IMG/VR virus record: IMGVR_UViG_3300031839_001552
Coordinates: 1 to 40,621 of that record
Direction: 5' to 3' (one strand)
Origin: a virus
DNA: 40,621 nucleotides
Both the position numbers and the translations under genes were made by a program. The notes beneath the pieces are model-generated. The model searched no databases and was not told where the DNA came from. It worked only from the letters and a program-made list of their open reading frames with translations. How positions within the stretch are numbered: the stretch's first letter is position 1; each line of letters begins with the position of its first letter. Of this stretch, positions 24,491 through 31,900 are shown one piece after another.

Positions 24491-25213
24491 TTATGCCGCT
24501 CCCTCCTGCTCCTCCGACATCAGGCCAATTTCATTGGCAACAGGTGCAAGGGCTTTTCGCTCCATTACGTCGAGGATTCCCAGCATCTTGTCCCAATCAG
24601 CCGCCCAGTGCTCAGCCCAGTTTTGAACGCTCGGAAGCCTCTCGCCATATAGATGGTAGAGAAATCTTGATATGGCAGCTGGCCCGCCAAGCGTAGACCC
24701 TCCACCAAACACCACATCACGGTGATGACGCATTGCGGCATACATAAGGAGCTTCAAACGAACGATGCGCTTGCCCTGCATGGCGAGCAGCCGGTCTTTG
24801 TCCAAGGCCTTGAAAAACTCATTCTGAAGGTATTCGTGAACGCGCTCGCAGTCTTCCGCGCTGAATTCTGTTGCGGGCGCATACATTATCGCACCGAACG
24901 ATCTCAGAGGCTTTGGCAGCGTCTTTATCGCCGCCTGGATGCGAGACCTCCACATGGCATCCCATCGCTCGAAAAAGTCATAACCGCCTTTTAACGAATC
25001 CGAAGCTGTCACTAGAGGCTTCCGACCAGAAAGCACACGACCCTTCTCTGTTTCCTCATATAGGTTTCGGTACCATCCCTGAGAGTAAACCTGACCCGGC
25101 TCCTTGGGCCCTTTCTCCTCTGCTTTTTTCTTCGGGGTGCGCGCTCGAGCGAGGGCGTCATCCTTCGGAATGTAAAAAGCATCGTGCCAAGCCTTTCGCG
25201 CAGATAATCTCAT
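24491..25213 (-). CDS. Unknown protein at the antiterminator (Q) position
   Basis: The 240-residue protein starts at ATG 25213 (GGGGGA upstream). The N-terminus is basic (MRLSARKAWHDAFYIPKDDAL, then KKKAEEKGPKEP); the remainder is helical, with a conserved-looking TLPKPLRSFGAIMYAP segment. I do not recognise the family with certainty. It is the last gene before the late-region terminator and lysis genes, exactly where lambdoid phages keep Q. The presence of several terminators downstream makes an antiterminator role plausible. Confidence 0.6.
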   Translation of the reverse strand: MRLSARKAWHDAFYIPKDDALARARTPKKKAEEKGPKEPGQVYSQGWYRNLYEETEKGRVLSGRKPLVTASDSLKGGYDFFERWDAMWRSRIQAAIKTLPKPLRSFGAIMYAPATEFSAEDCERVHEYLQNEFFKALDKDRLLAMQGKRIVRLKLLMYAAMRHHRDVVFGGGSTLGGPAAISRFLYHLYGERLPSVQNWAEHWAADWDKMLGILDVMERKALAPVANEIGLMSEEQEGAA

Positions 25214-25221
25214 GAGTCCCC

Positions 25222-25518
25222 CTATACAACCATGTAGGTGTCGCGATCCAGGTCATGGGCATCTACACCCCACTGAACCCAATTTTCTTGAAGCTCCTTC
25301 AGCGGCCTCCATCCATCAGCCGTAACCTCAACCGGTCGGCATTCGAAGTCACACTCTGGTAGCCAATCTTTTTGATGACGCAAATGTGCGGGAACGGAGG
25401 GAGTCTTGAAAGATCCGGGCTTAACAGGCCGAATCATTATGAAGAAGCCCATTTTGACCGGTATTAGAAGCTTGCTACCGCCCTGGGACATGATTTCCAA
25501 AGCTTCATTCAGTTTCAT
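25222..25518 (-). CDS. Small unknown early protein
   Basis: A 98-residue protein from ATG 25518 with no recognised domain. It contains MSQGGSKLLIPVKMGFFIMI near the start and a C-terminal WVQWGVDAHDLDRDTYMV. The stop is close to the next gene. Similar small proteins accompany ninG-type genes in related phages. The predicted product is soluble. Confidence 0.6.
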   Translation of the reverse strand: MKLNEALEIMSQGGSKLLIPVKMGFFIMIRPVKPGSFKTPSVPAHLRHQKDWLPECDFECRPVEVTADGWRPLKELQENWVQWGVDAHDLDRDTYMVV

Positions 25519-25520
25519 GA

Positions 25521-25853
25521 TCAAGCAGCTCCTTTAATCGAGAAAACGTCTTCCTGGAAGAGAACCCGCCAGGTGCGAATCTGGGCCCGGCGGAAATACC
25601 AGTCTTTGTGCTCCAGCTCCATCGGCGGCCACTTCATTCGGCCATCGATCACGCTATGGCATGAATCACAGGCGAAGCAGGCGGACAGGTCGTCACTCTT
25701 TCGGGCGATGCCGTGACTTTCATCCGGAAGGTGAGCGAGGACGGTTGTCGACCAGTCGCCATTGCACACGCCAACGATCTGCAAGGTGCAGGGCTGATTC
25801 CGGGCCGCGTCCCTGATCTTCTTCGAGTGTATCGGTGTCGTCTTCTGCAGCAT
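25521..25853 (-). CDS. DUF1364 / NinG-region Cys-rich nuclease-domain protein
   Basis: The 110-residue protein starts at ATG 25853. It carries the DUF1364 pattern: KIRDAARNQPCTLQIVGVCNG at 12-32, VLAHLPDESHG, then FACDSCHSVIDGR with the C-x2-C-H zinc ligands. These proteins sit among nin-type recombination genes of lambdoid phages and are thought to be HNH-like nucleases. The gene begins just beyond the preceding stop. Confidence 0.8.
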   Translation of the reverse strand: MLQKTTPIHSKKIRDAARNQPCTLQIVGVCNGDWSTTVLAHLPDESHGIARKSDDLSACFACDSCHSVIDGRMKWPPMELEHKDWYFRRAQIRTWRVLFQEDVFSIKGAA

Positions 25854-25854
25854 G

Positions 25855-26166
25855 TCAGTCCCCGTGGTACCGTGATCCGCCAGCGCCGTAGCCCCGGCCA
25901 TTGCTCTCTGCTCTCATGGCAGCCATCTTCCTTTTGGCCTCGACCAGCTCCTGGTTGCGCTCGCTCAGTCGGATTCGAAGCTGAATAATCAGGTCCGGCA
26001 TTGCCAGGCTTTCGCCAGTCTCCTTACAAACGACACCAGACGCTTCGCAGCGATCGCAGGGCATCTCGTAGAACATCGGCTTCACGAAACCACCCCCATG
26101 GCATTTTGGACAGGGCTTGAGCGGTCGCTTCTCCTGGTTGAAAGCCGGGCCCGATCGCTTCCTCAT
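25855..26166 (-). CDS. Small zinc-ribbon protein
   Basis: This 103-residue protein from ATG 26166 has two CxxC pairs (CPKC and CDRC) flanking a Gly-rich strand, a DnaJ-like zinc ribbon, followed by a helix-rich part (LIIQLRIRLSERNQELVEAKRKM). Its role is probably nucleic acid or protein binding in the early operon. The start overlaps the preceding gene. Zinc-finger regions also occur in some phage antiterminators, so that is an alternative. Confidence 0.65.
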   Translation of the reverse strand: MRKRSGPAFNQEKRPLKPCPKCHGGGFVKPMFYEMPCDRCEASGVVCKETGESLAMPDLIIQLRIRLSERNQELVEAKRKMAAMRAESNGRGYGAGGSRYHGD

Positions 26167-26531
26167 GCAGCCCTCCGCTTCTTCCTCTGAATGCGTGGAT
26201 CCTCCCATCCGACAAGATCCAGCTCGATATCGATCGCCTCCGGGCTTACCTGGTAATGACGGGACAGATAGGACTTCGTCAGTTTCGGCAGCTGCTGATC
26301 AATACGGGCCTTCTCTGCGGCGCACTGACGGATCAGTGCTTGGTCTTCGTCATCGAGGGCAACAACGGGCATATGCTCCCGGACCTTCCTGATCGTAAAA
26401 GAGCTGCAGCCAAACTTGACCCCTAGAAGCTTGTCGGAGAGCTCCTCGGACTGGGCTCGCAGATCGGCGCCGTGCATGTAGTCTTTTGCCGCCTGGCGAG
26501 CTCTCATCTTGGTGAGGTGGTCTCTGCTCAA
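26163..26531 (-). CDS. Small helical protein with HTH-like region
   Basis: The 122-residue protein uses a TTG start that overlaps the helicase-loader stop (TTGA), with GGGGG upstream. A HTH-like segment (LLGVKFGCSSFTIRKVREH) occupies about residues 35-53 and a second (LTKSYLSRHYQVSPEAIDIEL) about 83-103. DNA binding is plausible. No named family is recognised. Confidence 0.6.
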   Translation of the reverse strand: MSRDHLTKMRARQAAKDYMHGADLRAQSEELSDKLLGVKFGCSSFTIRKVREHMPVVALDDEDQALIRQCAAEKARIDQQLPKLTKSYLSRHYQVSPEAIDIELDLVGWEDPRIQRKKRRAA

Positions 26532-27307
26532 AATTCACCCCCACGGTGGCTATCCCAGTCGAAGATAATGGCCCGGCCGCCACCTTCGCGTAGCCGATCG
26601 GTTGCTCTTTCGCCCAAGAATGACCTCACACCTTCAACGTCCAGGTTGCTGATCAGAATCATCGGGCGCATGTTCTCGTAGCGGGCATTGATGATCTCGA
26701 AAAGGATTTTCCGCTCGCTGTCGGTACCCATCTGGACGCCAACCTCATCGAGAATCAGAAGGTCAGGCTCGGCCAGCTGCTGGATGGCCTTCCGTTCGGT
26801 TTTCTCACCATTTCGGTAGGTTTCCCGCACCACCCGAATCGCGTTCATGGTTGTCATGAACATGGCGGTGTAGCCTTCCCGCATTGCCTGGTGGGCAATT
26901 CCAATTGCCAGGTGCGTCTTCCCGGTACCGGGCCTGCCGGTCATGATCAGATTTGCCCCGGTGTCCAGGGCGTCTTCAAAGCCGTCCGCGAACCGTTTTG
27001 CTGATGACAGAGCCCGCTTCTGGCCGGAGGTCTGAGCGTTGTAGGTGTCCAGGGTGCGAGTCCTGTACCGCTTGGGGATTGCGGCCTGCTCCATGGCCCG
27101 CTCAAGACGGACCTGTCCGCCGTGGTCGATAAGTTTCCGGTGCCGACGCTCTCTGGAACGCTCTATCCGTTCGACCTCGCAGTCAGGGCAGGGCGACCAG
27201 CGGGTTTTCTCCCCTACTGGGACGCCGGTTGCTTCGAACTCGCCATGCTTCTCGCAGACTTTGGTGTCCGTGAGGATTTTGCTCAGAAGGCTGGTGACGG
27301 TGCTCAT
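26528..27307 (-). CDS. DnaC-like helicase loader (lambda P functional analogue)
   Basis: The 259-residue AAA+ protein shows Walker A GRPGTGKT (124-131), Walker B LLILDE (183-188), sensor-like LISNLD (about 223-228) and a final arginine-rich part ATDRLREGGGRAI. The N-terminus holds a likely zinc site (Cys18, His21, Cys40, Cys43). It should load the host DnaB helicase at the phage origin together with the upstream replication protein. Confidence 0.9.
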   Translation of the reverse strand: MSTVTSLLSKILTDTKVCEKHGEFEATGVPVGEKTRWSPCPDCEVERIERSRERRHRKLIDHGGQVRLERAMEQAAIPKRYRTRTLDTYNAQTSGQKRALSSAKRFADGFEDALDTGANLIMTGRPGTGKTHLAIGIAHQAMREGYTAMFMTTMNAIRVVRETYRNGEKTERKAIQQLAEPDLLILDEVGVQMGTDSERKILFEIINARYENMRPMILISNLDVEGVRSFLGERATDRLREGGGRAIIFDWDSHRGGEF

Positions 27308-27309
27308 GA

Positions 27310-28338
27310 TTAAAATACCCCTTCAGCGGTCACGCCGCGGCTGTAGTCCACCTTGCTCCAGTCCTGCTCCTCGGTTCTGGGCCCAGAATCGTTTTCCGAA
27401 TCTCTCGTTTCGTACTCCTCGAGGAATTCGCAGTCCTTGCCGAAGAACCGAACGCCCTGCATGACGAGCTCCGTACCGGTTTTGTTCGTGGCGTCACAGA
27501 GTTTTCCGTAGCGGATCACGCCAGCGAGCATTTCAGCGGGGTCGTAGCCGTCTTTGAGGCGATCGTTCCAGCACTTGTAAGCCTTCCGCTTCGGGTTGCT
27601 GCCGAGTCGCTTCGGATACCTGGACCAGGCCAGCTCAAACTCATGGGGGTACTGGAAACCCTTAGGTGTTTTCTCCGTGTCGGAGTTTTCATCCTCCGAG
27701 GGCTCATCGCTTGCCGATGGGCCATTAGTCTTTTCCATGGATTCAGGATTCGGAGAATCAGGATTCAGAGAATCAGGGCGAGATCTACCGTTGCTGTTTT
27801 GTGGGTCTACGGCAGGTTTACCGTGAACCTCCCGTGAATCTACCGTAGGTTCACCGGTACTCTCTTGGTCGTTGCCGTGGTTAGGCTGTGGGTCTTCGGT
27901 TTTGGCCGGAGTTTCTCCGGTTTCCGTCTTGCTATCTCCGGTAGGTACACCGTCTTGACCCCCGCCTTTCTGTGTGGCCTGCTTTGCCTTCTTCGGCTGG
28001 GTCACCGGGTCATAACCGTTCTTTCCCGGTAACTCACTGCGCTTCTCCGAGTGGTGGGGTGACTGGTGCTCGGAAAACTTCGTAATCACGATGACTTTCA
28101 CGCCCTGGTAGTCGTAGCGCTCCAGTAAACCCATTGAGGTGAGGTCCTCGAGGCCCGCATCCACGTTCACGTTATCGCACGGGAACAGCTCCATCTTGAT
28201 CCGCTTAGGCCTGTCCTCCAGACGACCTTCACGATCGGCCAGCATCCAAAGGCCAACAAACAGGAGGCGATGCTCAAAGGGGAGCTCAACCAGGTCTTCG
28301 TTCTTCCAGAATCCCGGCTTGATGTTTCTTGCTCGCAT
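27310..28338 (-). CDS. Phage replication initiation protein, lambda O-like
   Basis: The 342-residue protein starts at ATG 28338 in a TAATG overlap. The N-terminal 95 residues look like a winged-helix replication domain (NIKPGFWKNEDLVELPFEHR and RLLFVGLWMLADREGRLEDR). A long low-complexity hydrophilic linker follows (about 100-225), then a conserved C-terminal domain (FELAWSRYPKRLGSNPKRKAY). This matches O-like initiators that bind origin repeats in their own gene. The linker DNA contains 15-bp tandem repeats. Confidence 0.85.
   Translation of the reverse strand: MRARNIKPGFWKNEDLVELPFEHRLLFVGLWMLADREGRLEDRPKRIKMELFPCDNVNVDAGLEDLTSMGLLERYDYQGVKVIVITKFSEHQSPHHSEKRSELPGKNGYDPVTQPKKAKQATQKGGGQDGVPTGDSKTETGETPAKTEDPQPNHGNDQESTGEPTVDSREVHGKPAVDPQNSNGRSRPDSLNPDSPNPESMEKTNGPSASDEPSEDENSDTEKTPKGFQYPHEFELAWSRYPKRLGSNPKRKAYKCWNDRLKDGYDPAEMLAGVIRYGKLCDATNKTGTELVMQGVRFFGKDCEFLEEYETRDSENDSGPRTEEQDWSKVDYSRGVTAEGVF
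27739..27776. repeat. Tandem 15-bp repeats inside the replication gene, candidate origin iterons
   Basis: GGATTCGGAGAATCA (27746-27760) is followed directly by GGATTCAGAGAATCA (27761-27775), one mismatch apart, preceded by a partial GGATTCA (27739-27745). Each unit is itself an inverted repeat (GATTC...GAATC). Lambda and relatives have origin iterons within the O gene. Confidence 0.6.
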
Positions 28339-29081
28339 TACGCGGCCTCCGAATCTTGTTCAAAAAGTAGGTGAGTGAATTGCCCATCCCAGTTGCGCCG
28401 CATTTGCAGATGGCCTTTTTCATATTCGGAGTAGAGCCACTTCGCTCCCTTCTGGGTGAGGACCACCTTCTCGCATGGGCGGTCGTCTCGGTTCAGGTAG
28501 CGACGTTCGGTGAAGAGCTTGTCTCGATAAGCAGCCGCACTTCTGTAGCCGTGAGGGGTTCTGAGGAGCCGCTTCCGTTCGACCAACAAGGGCTGCACGC
28601 GATTCAGATTGACGCCGTTGAGCATGCGGCAGAATTCGACAGGGGTGAGTCCAGCCTTCAGGTTTTCCGCAAGGTCATTGCACACGGCATTGAGGCGATC
28701 GGTTTCCTGCCTGTAATGGTTTACCTGGGAGTTCAGGTCCTCGATAACGACCCGAGCGTGAGGGCTGAGATTCTCGATCCATTGAGGCGCTGAGTGCTGC
28801 TGCTCCATTTCGTGCAGCCGTTTGATCACTCGGTGCCTTAGGGGGATGCTGTAACCGGTTACCAGGGTTTCCGTGAGCTCTTTGTCGAGGTGGATGCAAG
28901 CGGTGTAGCCGCGGCCATCTCGCTCTTCCCGGACATGACGCAAATCTGCGTCATCTTTCAGCGCGTCCAGCATGGTGCGGATATCCCGCAGAACGTCGCC
29001 GTGGCGCTTTCCAGTGAGCTCCGCAATCTCGCGACTGCTCATGGTTGGCGTGTTGTTGCCACTCAATATCAGATCAGCCAT
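28338..29081 (-). CDS. Rha-family phage regulatory protein with C-terminal antirepressor-like domain
   Basis: The 247-residue protein starts at ATG 29081 (GAGG 8 nt upstream). Residues about 10-105 show the Rha pattern: TMSSREIAELTGKRHGDVLR, then GRGYTACIHLDKELTETLVTGYS. The C-terminal part (TPVEFCRMLNGVNLNRVQP, then LNRDDRPCEKVVLTQKGAKW) resembles phage antirepressor domains. It probably regulates phage development. Confidence 0.85.
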   Translation of the reverse strand: MADLILSGNNTPTMSSREIAELTGKRHGDVLRDIRTMLDALKDDADLRHVREERDGRGYTACIHLDKELTETLVTGYSIPLRHRVIKRLHEMEQQHSAPQWIENLSPHARVVIEDLNSQVNHYRQETDRLNAVCNDLAENLKAGLTPVEFCRMLNGVNLNRVQPLLVERKRLLRTPHGYRSAAAYRDKLFTERRYLNRDDRPCEKVVLTQKGAKWLYSEYEKGHLQMRRNWDGQFTHLLFEQDSEAA

Positions 29082-29102
29082 AATCATTACCTCTTCAAGA
29101 TT

Positions 29103-29146
29103 ACCCGCCGAGGCTTTGCCGAGCCGTTTGAGGCGGGTGTTTTTTT
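29103..29146 (+). terminator. Plus-strand terminator-like structure between Rha and RusA genes
   Basis: ACCCGCC (29103-29109) pairs with GGCGGGT (29132-29138), enclosing a smaller GGCT/AGCC stem, and is followed by seven T's on the plus strand. No plus-strand gene precedes it, so it may stop antisense transcripts. Its minus-strand T-run is absent. Confidence 0.5.
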
Positions 29147-29556
29147 CAGGCCTCTGGCCCTTTCCCCGTAATCACCACCCGAATCTCTCCATCCGGCCTG
29201 ACGATCTCGTCGCGCTTCAGGAATGGATGTGTCCGGAAGTGGCAGTCATCGATCTTCAGTGCGTCCGCCAGCCCATCACGGCCTGACTTGAACGCGGCAA
29301 TAATGTTGTCGTCGTCCCGGGCCCGCCGATTGGGCGGATGGAAGTCCAGGAACACATGAATCTCCCCGCCAGCTTCTACCAGGTCCCGCAGGGGCGTCAG
29401 ATCCCACTTGCCCGCCTGGATGGTCTCCAGCGAAATCATCTTGCAGGTGTACCGGTACACTTCCGCAGCACGGGCCTTCTTCGCCCAATGACCCCGGGAG
29501 TTCGGACTCAGGGCCTTGTGCGGCCAGGGAAGTTTGATTTCGAGTTTCTCTGGCAT
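29146..29556 (-). CDS. RusA-family Holliday junction resolvase
   Basis: The 136-residue protein has the RusA layout: KLPWPHKALSPNSRGHW at the start, and the acidic cluster RRARDDDNIIAAFKSGRDGL, then ADALKIDD with catalytic Asp residues (about 76-99), ending EIRVVITG. It resolves branched DNA before packaging. ATG 29556 has GGAG upstream. Confidence 0.92.
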   Translation of the reverse strand: MPEKLEIKLPWPHKALSPNSRGHWAKKARAAEVYRYTCKMISLETIQAGKWDLTPLRDLVEAGGEIHVFLDFHPPNRRARDDDNIIAAFKSGRDGLADALKIDDCHFRTHPFLKRDEIVRPDGEIRVVITGKGPEA

Positions 29557-29729
29557 TGCCTGCTCCGTCTGCGTAATTCAAAAACTGTCTTAACGTGACA
29601 TGTCACGTTTTCTCGTAGTGACTCCGGGCATTCCGCCAGCCTGGCCTTTCTCTCTTCCCGATCGGCGCCGGCGGTCACGTATGAGTTCCACTCGCCGAGA
29701 CTTCCAGAAGCTGGTTTTTCCATTGCCAT
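29508..29729 (-). CDS. Small unknown early protein upstream of rusA
   Basis: This 73-residue protein starts MAMEKPASGSLGEWNSYVTA at ATG 29729 and ends in an Arg-rich tail overlapping rusA by 49 bp. The SLGEWNSYVT / ADREERKARLAECPE / CHVKTVFEL layout matches a family I have seen in Pseudomonas-type phages without a known role. A longer frame from 29798 is unlikely because it would run through the hairpin region. Confidence 0.6.
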   Translation of the reverse strand: MAMEKPASGSLGEWNSYVTAGADREERKARLAECPESLRENVTCHVKTVFELRRRSRQCQRNSKSNFPGRTRP

Positions 29730-29785
29730 AATCAGTAAACAGCTGGGGATGTCGTTTTTTTGGAAATTTCCATTCCGAATCCGAA

Positions 29786-29819
29786 GAAAGGGCCTCAATC
29801 AGAAGCCCTTTCCGGCTTC
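29786..29819. other. Two mutually exclusive hairpins between early genes
   Basis: GAAAGGGC/GCCCTTTC (29786-29812) and GAAGCC/GGCTTC (about 29803-29819) share bases, so only one can form. The larger stem may be a weak bidirectional terminator below the 29841-30170 gene. Attenuator-like switching is possible. Confidence 0.4.
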
Positions 29820-29840
29820 GTGCTCGTCAGAGCAATTCGA

Positions 29841-30170
29841 TCAACTGGTGGTAGGTCCGCGTATACCGATGCCGGCAACGCCAGCTGCACCCCCGGGCAG
29901 CACTTCCTTCTCGTTGTCAGTAACAGCAGTCGATACGGTTACCTTCGCGATCACCCCGCCGGGTGACTCTGGCAATCGATCTGGCGCGACCATGGCGGCA
30001 GTTACTTCTTCCAGGTCGTAAGCCGGAATTACAGCGATGGATTGCTCCATCGGATCGAGCTGCAGGGTGTCTTGATCGACAATTTCTGCAGCAGCTGGCA
30101 TGGAGGCCAGCGAGCACAACGCGAATACCGCGGACGCCGAAGCGAGAACAATGATTCTCTGTCGTGCCAT
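29841..30170 (-). CDS. Predicted secreted protein of unknown function
   Basis: From ATG 30170 (AGGA upstream) this 109-residue product has a typical signal peptide: basic start, hydrophobic residues about 6-23, and AxA cleavage near 26-28 (MPAAAEIV). The mature part is acidic, then Gly-rich at the end. No family is recognised. A periplasmic protein between cro and rusA is unusual; such a gene is more typical of cargo. Its reality rests on the signal peptide and start site. Confidence 0.6.
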   Translation of the reverse strand: MARQRIIVLASASAVFALCSLASMPAAAEIVDQDTLQLDPMEQSIAVIPAYDLEEVTAAMVAPDRLPESPGGVIAKVTVSTAVTDNEKEVLPGGAAGVAGIGIRGPTTS

Positions 30171-30621
30171 CCGGTGTTCCTCGTCGTTGGTTGCCGGGCT
30201 TCAAGGCGGGCCCGGAATCGCCTACAAGTTCGCAATGCCATTGCGGTTGATGCGTCGGCCGGGAAACTCCCAACCCCTTACGCATCCGAGGAGGGCTCTA
30301 CCTGACGCGGCAGACTGGGGACCTGCCAGGTCATCCTTGGTCGAGGGAGCAGAGCCCTCCCGAATACGGCCTGTCTTTCCAGGCTGTCAGCGCGATCAAC
30401 TGGGGCGGTGGTGGGTTACCTTTGCCTCGCGCTGCTGGCGTTCTATCGCCGGGACCCTGTCCCCGGCTGCAATGTCGGCACCTCGGCTTACGCCTGGCCA
30501 GCTTGTTTTACCGGCTGCTTCTGATAGCGCTGCAGCTCGCGCTTGCTTCAAACCCTGTACACATATCCACTACCGGAAAAATGGGTATTCCCGGTGTTCC
30601 GGAGTGGTTAAATGGAGAACA
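30171..30621. other. Gene-poor stretch between the secreted-protein gene and cro
   Basis: No convincing gene is seen over about 450 bp. It contains a long structured element (30290-30360, listed separately) and smaller hairpins at about 30369-30384 and 30449-30469. A minus-strand frame of about 50 codons near 30560-30410 lacks a start with a ribosome site. Confidence 0.5.
30290..30360. ncRNA. Candidate structured RNA, three-way junction
   Basis: A perfect 10-bp inverted repeat (GGAGGGCTCT at 30290-30299, AGAGCCCTCC at 30351-30360) encloses two further stems: ACCT...GGCAG / CTGCC-AGGT (about 30300-30331) and TCCT / AGGGA (about 30334-30348). The fold is a three-way junction on either strand. 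If transcribed leftward it would be in the cro-early transcript. It is not a tRNA: no anticodon arm or T-arm consensus fits. Function unknown. Confidence 0.45.
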
Positions 30622-30861
30622 TCAGGCAGCCTCCCCGGGGTTATCAGGGGGAGGCAGGCCGTCGGTGGAGTTTGGGTAAATGTCCGGTCGGGCCTCATGC
30701 GGAGTGACCTTCCAACCAGTGGCAGCACAGGTGGAAATTACATTCCAAGGGGCGATTCGCCGGATGCCATTCCGGTAGTGCTTTATTGCAGAAACCGAAA
30801 CGCCGAGGGTCTTCGCTGCGACTTCCGGCCCTACTTGCTGGATATAGGTCTGTATGTTCAT
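30622..30861 (-). CDS. Cro-like repressor, YdaS-type HTH protein
   Basis: The 79-residue protein from ATG 30861 has an HTH at about residues 9-29 (VGPEVAAKTLGVSVSAIKHYR), and the C-terminal G-KVTPHEARPDIYP pattern typical of YdaS/Cro-like proteins. It opens the leftward early operon, divergent from the CI-like repressor, the classic Cro position. No Shine-Dalgarno is present, and the promoter -10 ends 7 nt before the ATG, so the message is probably leaderless. Confidence 0.82.
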   Translation of the reverse strand: MNIQTYIQQVGPEVAAKTLGVSVSAIKHYRNGIRRIAPWNVISTCAATGWKVTPHEARPDIYPNSTDGLPPPDNPGEAA

Positions 30862-30865
30862 GAGG

Positions 30866-30948
30866 GATACGATATGTATACATCTGTATCGAGTCAAGCG
30901 GATTTGGATACAAAAAGTGTCGTTGCCAGAATGGATACAATGCGTACC
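30866..30948. promoter_or_regulatory. OR-like operator cluster with three GATAC-N5-GTATA sites
   Basis: Three 15-bp sites lie here: 30866-30880 (GATACGATATGTATA), 30907-30921 (GATACAAAAAGTGTC) and 30934-30948 (GATACAATGCGTACC). Two further sites are at 33801-33839. They cover the PR-like and PRM-like promoters between cro and the repressor. Spacing and dyad form resemble lambdoid operators. The repressor is the expected ligand. Confidence 0.7.
30869..30897 (-). promoter_or_regulatory. PR-like promoter for cro
   Basis: On the minus strand TTGACT (plus 30892-30897) and TATCGT (plus 30869-30874) are 17 bp apart. The -10 lies 7 nt before the cro ATG, so transcription should begin at or next to the start codon. 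Confidence 0.6.
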
Positions 30949-30950
30949 AT
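30923..30950 (+). promoter_or_regulatory. PRM-like promoter for the repressor
   Basis: TTGCCA (30923-30928) and TACCAT (30945-30950) are 16 bp apart and lie 7 nt before ATG 30958. Transcription beginning at the ATG would give a leaderless repressor message, as in lambda. The operator at 30934-30948 overlaps this promoter. Confidence 0.5.
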
Positions 30951-30957
30951 TCAAGCT

Positions 30958-31884
30958 ATGGAAACCTGGCAGGACCGCGTGCGGTCGGTAATGAAAGAGA
31001 ATAGGGTCACTCAAGATGCCCTCACTGACGTGCTTGGCGTATCAACGCGAGGCGCGGTCGGTCATTATTTGAGCGGAAGACGTGAACCTTCAGCCGCTCA
31101 ACTGCAATCCTTGGCAAAATTCCTGAAAGTTAACCTCAACTGGCTCCTAACTGGTGAAGGCTCCCGAAACCTCAACATATTTGAAGATGTTGTGAGGATA
31201 GTAGCGGAGAGAAATCGAAAGCCGGGTGAAGAACACCTGAGCGATCAAGAAGTCTACGAGCGTGTAGAAGCTGAGCTGGAGCGAATACAAGGTGACCAGG
31301 ACCATGCGCTTGCTCTCCAGTCTGGGCAGTATGAACAATATTTTGATCTGGCTCCTGAAGGCCGTCGAGCGTCCCAAGAACATGCCAAGAAAAGCAAGGA
31401 TGAACTTGAGTTTTTCGGGCACATGGATGCCTGGGATAGCAACACGCCATTGGATGAGGATGAAGTTGAATTGCCTCTGTTCAGGGAAGTCGAGCTGGCC
31501 GCCGGCGCGGGCCAGACTCAGGTAGTCGAGAATCATGGCGCCAAACTCCGCTTTGCAAAATCAACGTTATCCAGGGCAGGGGTGGTCGAAGAGAACGCGG
31601 CCTGTGCCTTTGTCCGGGGCAACAGCATGGAACCGGTTATGCCTGATGGCACCTGTGTTGGGGTAAATACAGGTGACACCGCCGTCCGGGATGGCGAGAT
31701 CTACGCGATCGACCACGATGGCATGCTCAGAGTTAAGTACCTGCACCGCCGACCAGGTGGCGGAATTAAAATTGTGAGCCAGAATGCATCAGAGCATCCG
31801 ACTGAGGAATACACTGCAGATCAGGTAGCTGAAAACAACATCAGAATCATCGGGCGTGTCTTCTGGTGGTCTGTGCTAAGATAA
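30958..31884 (+). CDS. CI/LexA-like prophage repressor (S24 self-cleaving)
   Basis: From ATG 30958 the 308-residue protein has an N-terminal XRE-type HTH (about 5-60, METWQDRVRSVMKENRVTQ at the start, SGRREPSAAQL at the end). A linker follows, then an S24 peptidase domain with candidate cleavage bond Ala182-Gly183 (LAAGAG), nucleophile Ser223 (GNSMEP) and Lys260 (RVKYL). It should repress lytic promoters and be inactivated in SOS. In-frame ATGs at 30931 and 30940 are possible earlier starts; 30958 is favoured by promoter spacing. A much longer upstream open frame is not real. Confidence 0.93.
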   Translation: METWQDRVRSVMKENRVTQDALTDVLGVSTRGAVGHYLSGRREPSAAQLQSLAKFLKVNLNWLLTGEGSRNLNIFEDVVRIVAERNRKPGEEHLSDQEVYERVEAELERIQGDQDHALALQSGQYEQYFDLAPEGRRASQEHAKKSKDELEFFGHMDAWDSNTPLDEDEVELPLFREVELAAGAGQTQVVENHGAKLRFAKSTLSRAGVVEENAACAFVRGNSMEPVMPDGTCVGVNTGDTAVRDGEIYAIDHDGMLRVKYLHRRPGGGIKIVSQNASEHPTEEYTADQVAENNIRIIGRVFWWSVLR

Positions 31885-31900
31885 ACAAGGAGGGTCGAAG

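Noticed and set aside
30290-30360. tRNA interpretation of the 71-nt structured element
   Set aside because: The length fits but no D-arm, anticodon arm or TTC-containing T-arm can be placed on either strand.
30100-30957. Long N-terminal extension of the repressor frame
   Set aside because: The open frame crosses cro, the operators and the structured RNA element; the HTH begins at 30958 and promoters lie within the extension.
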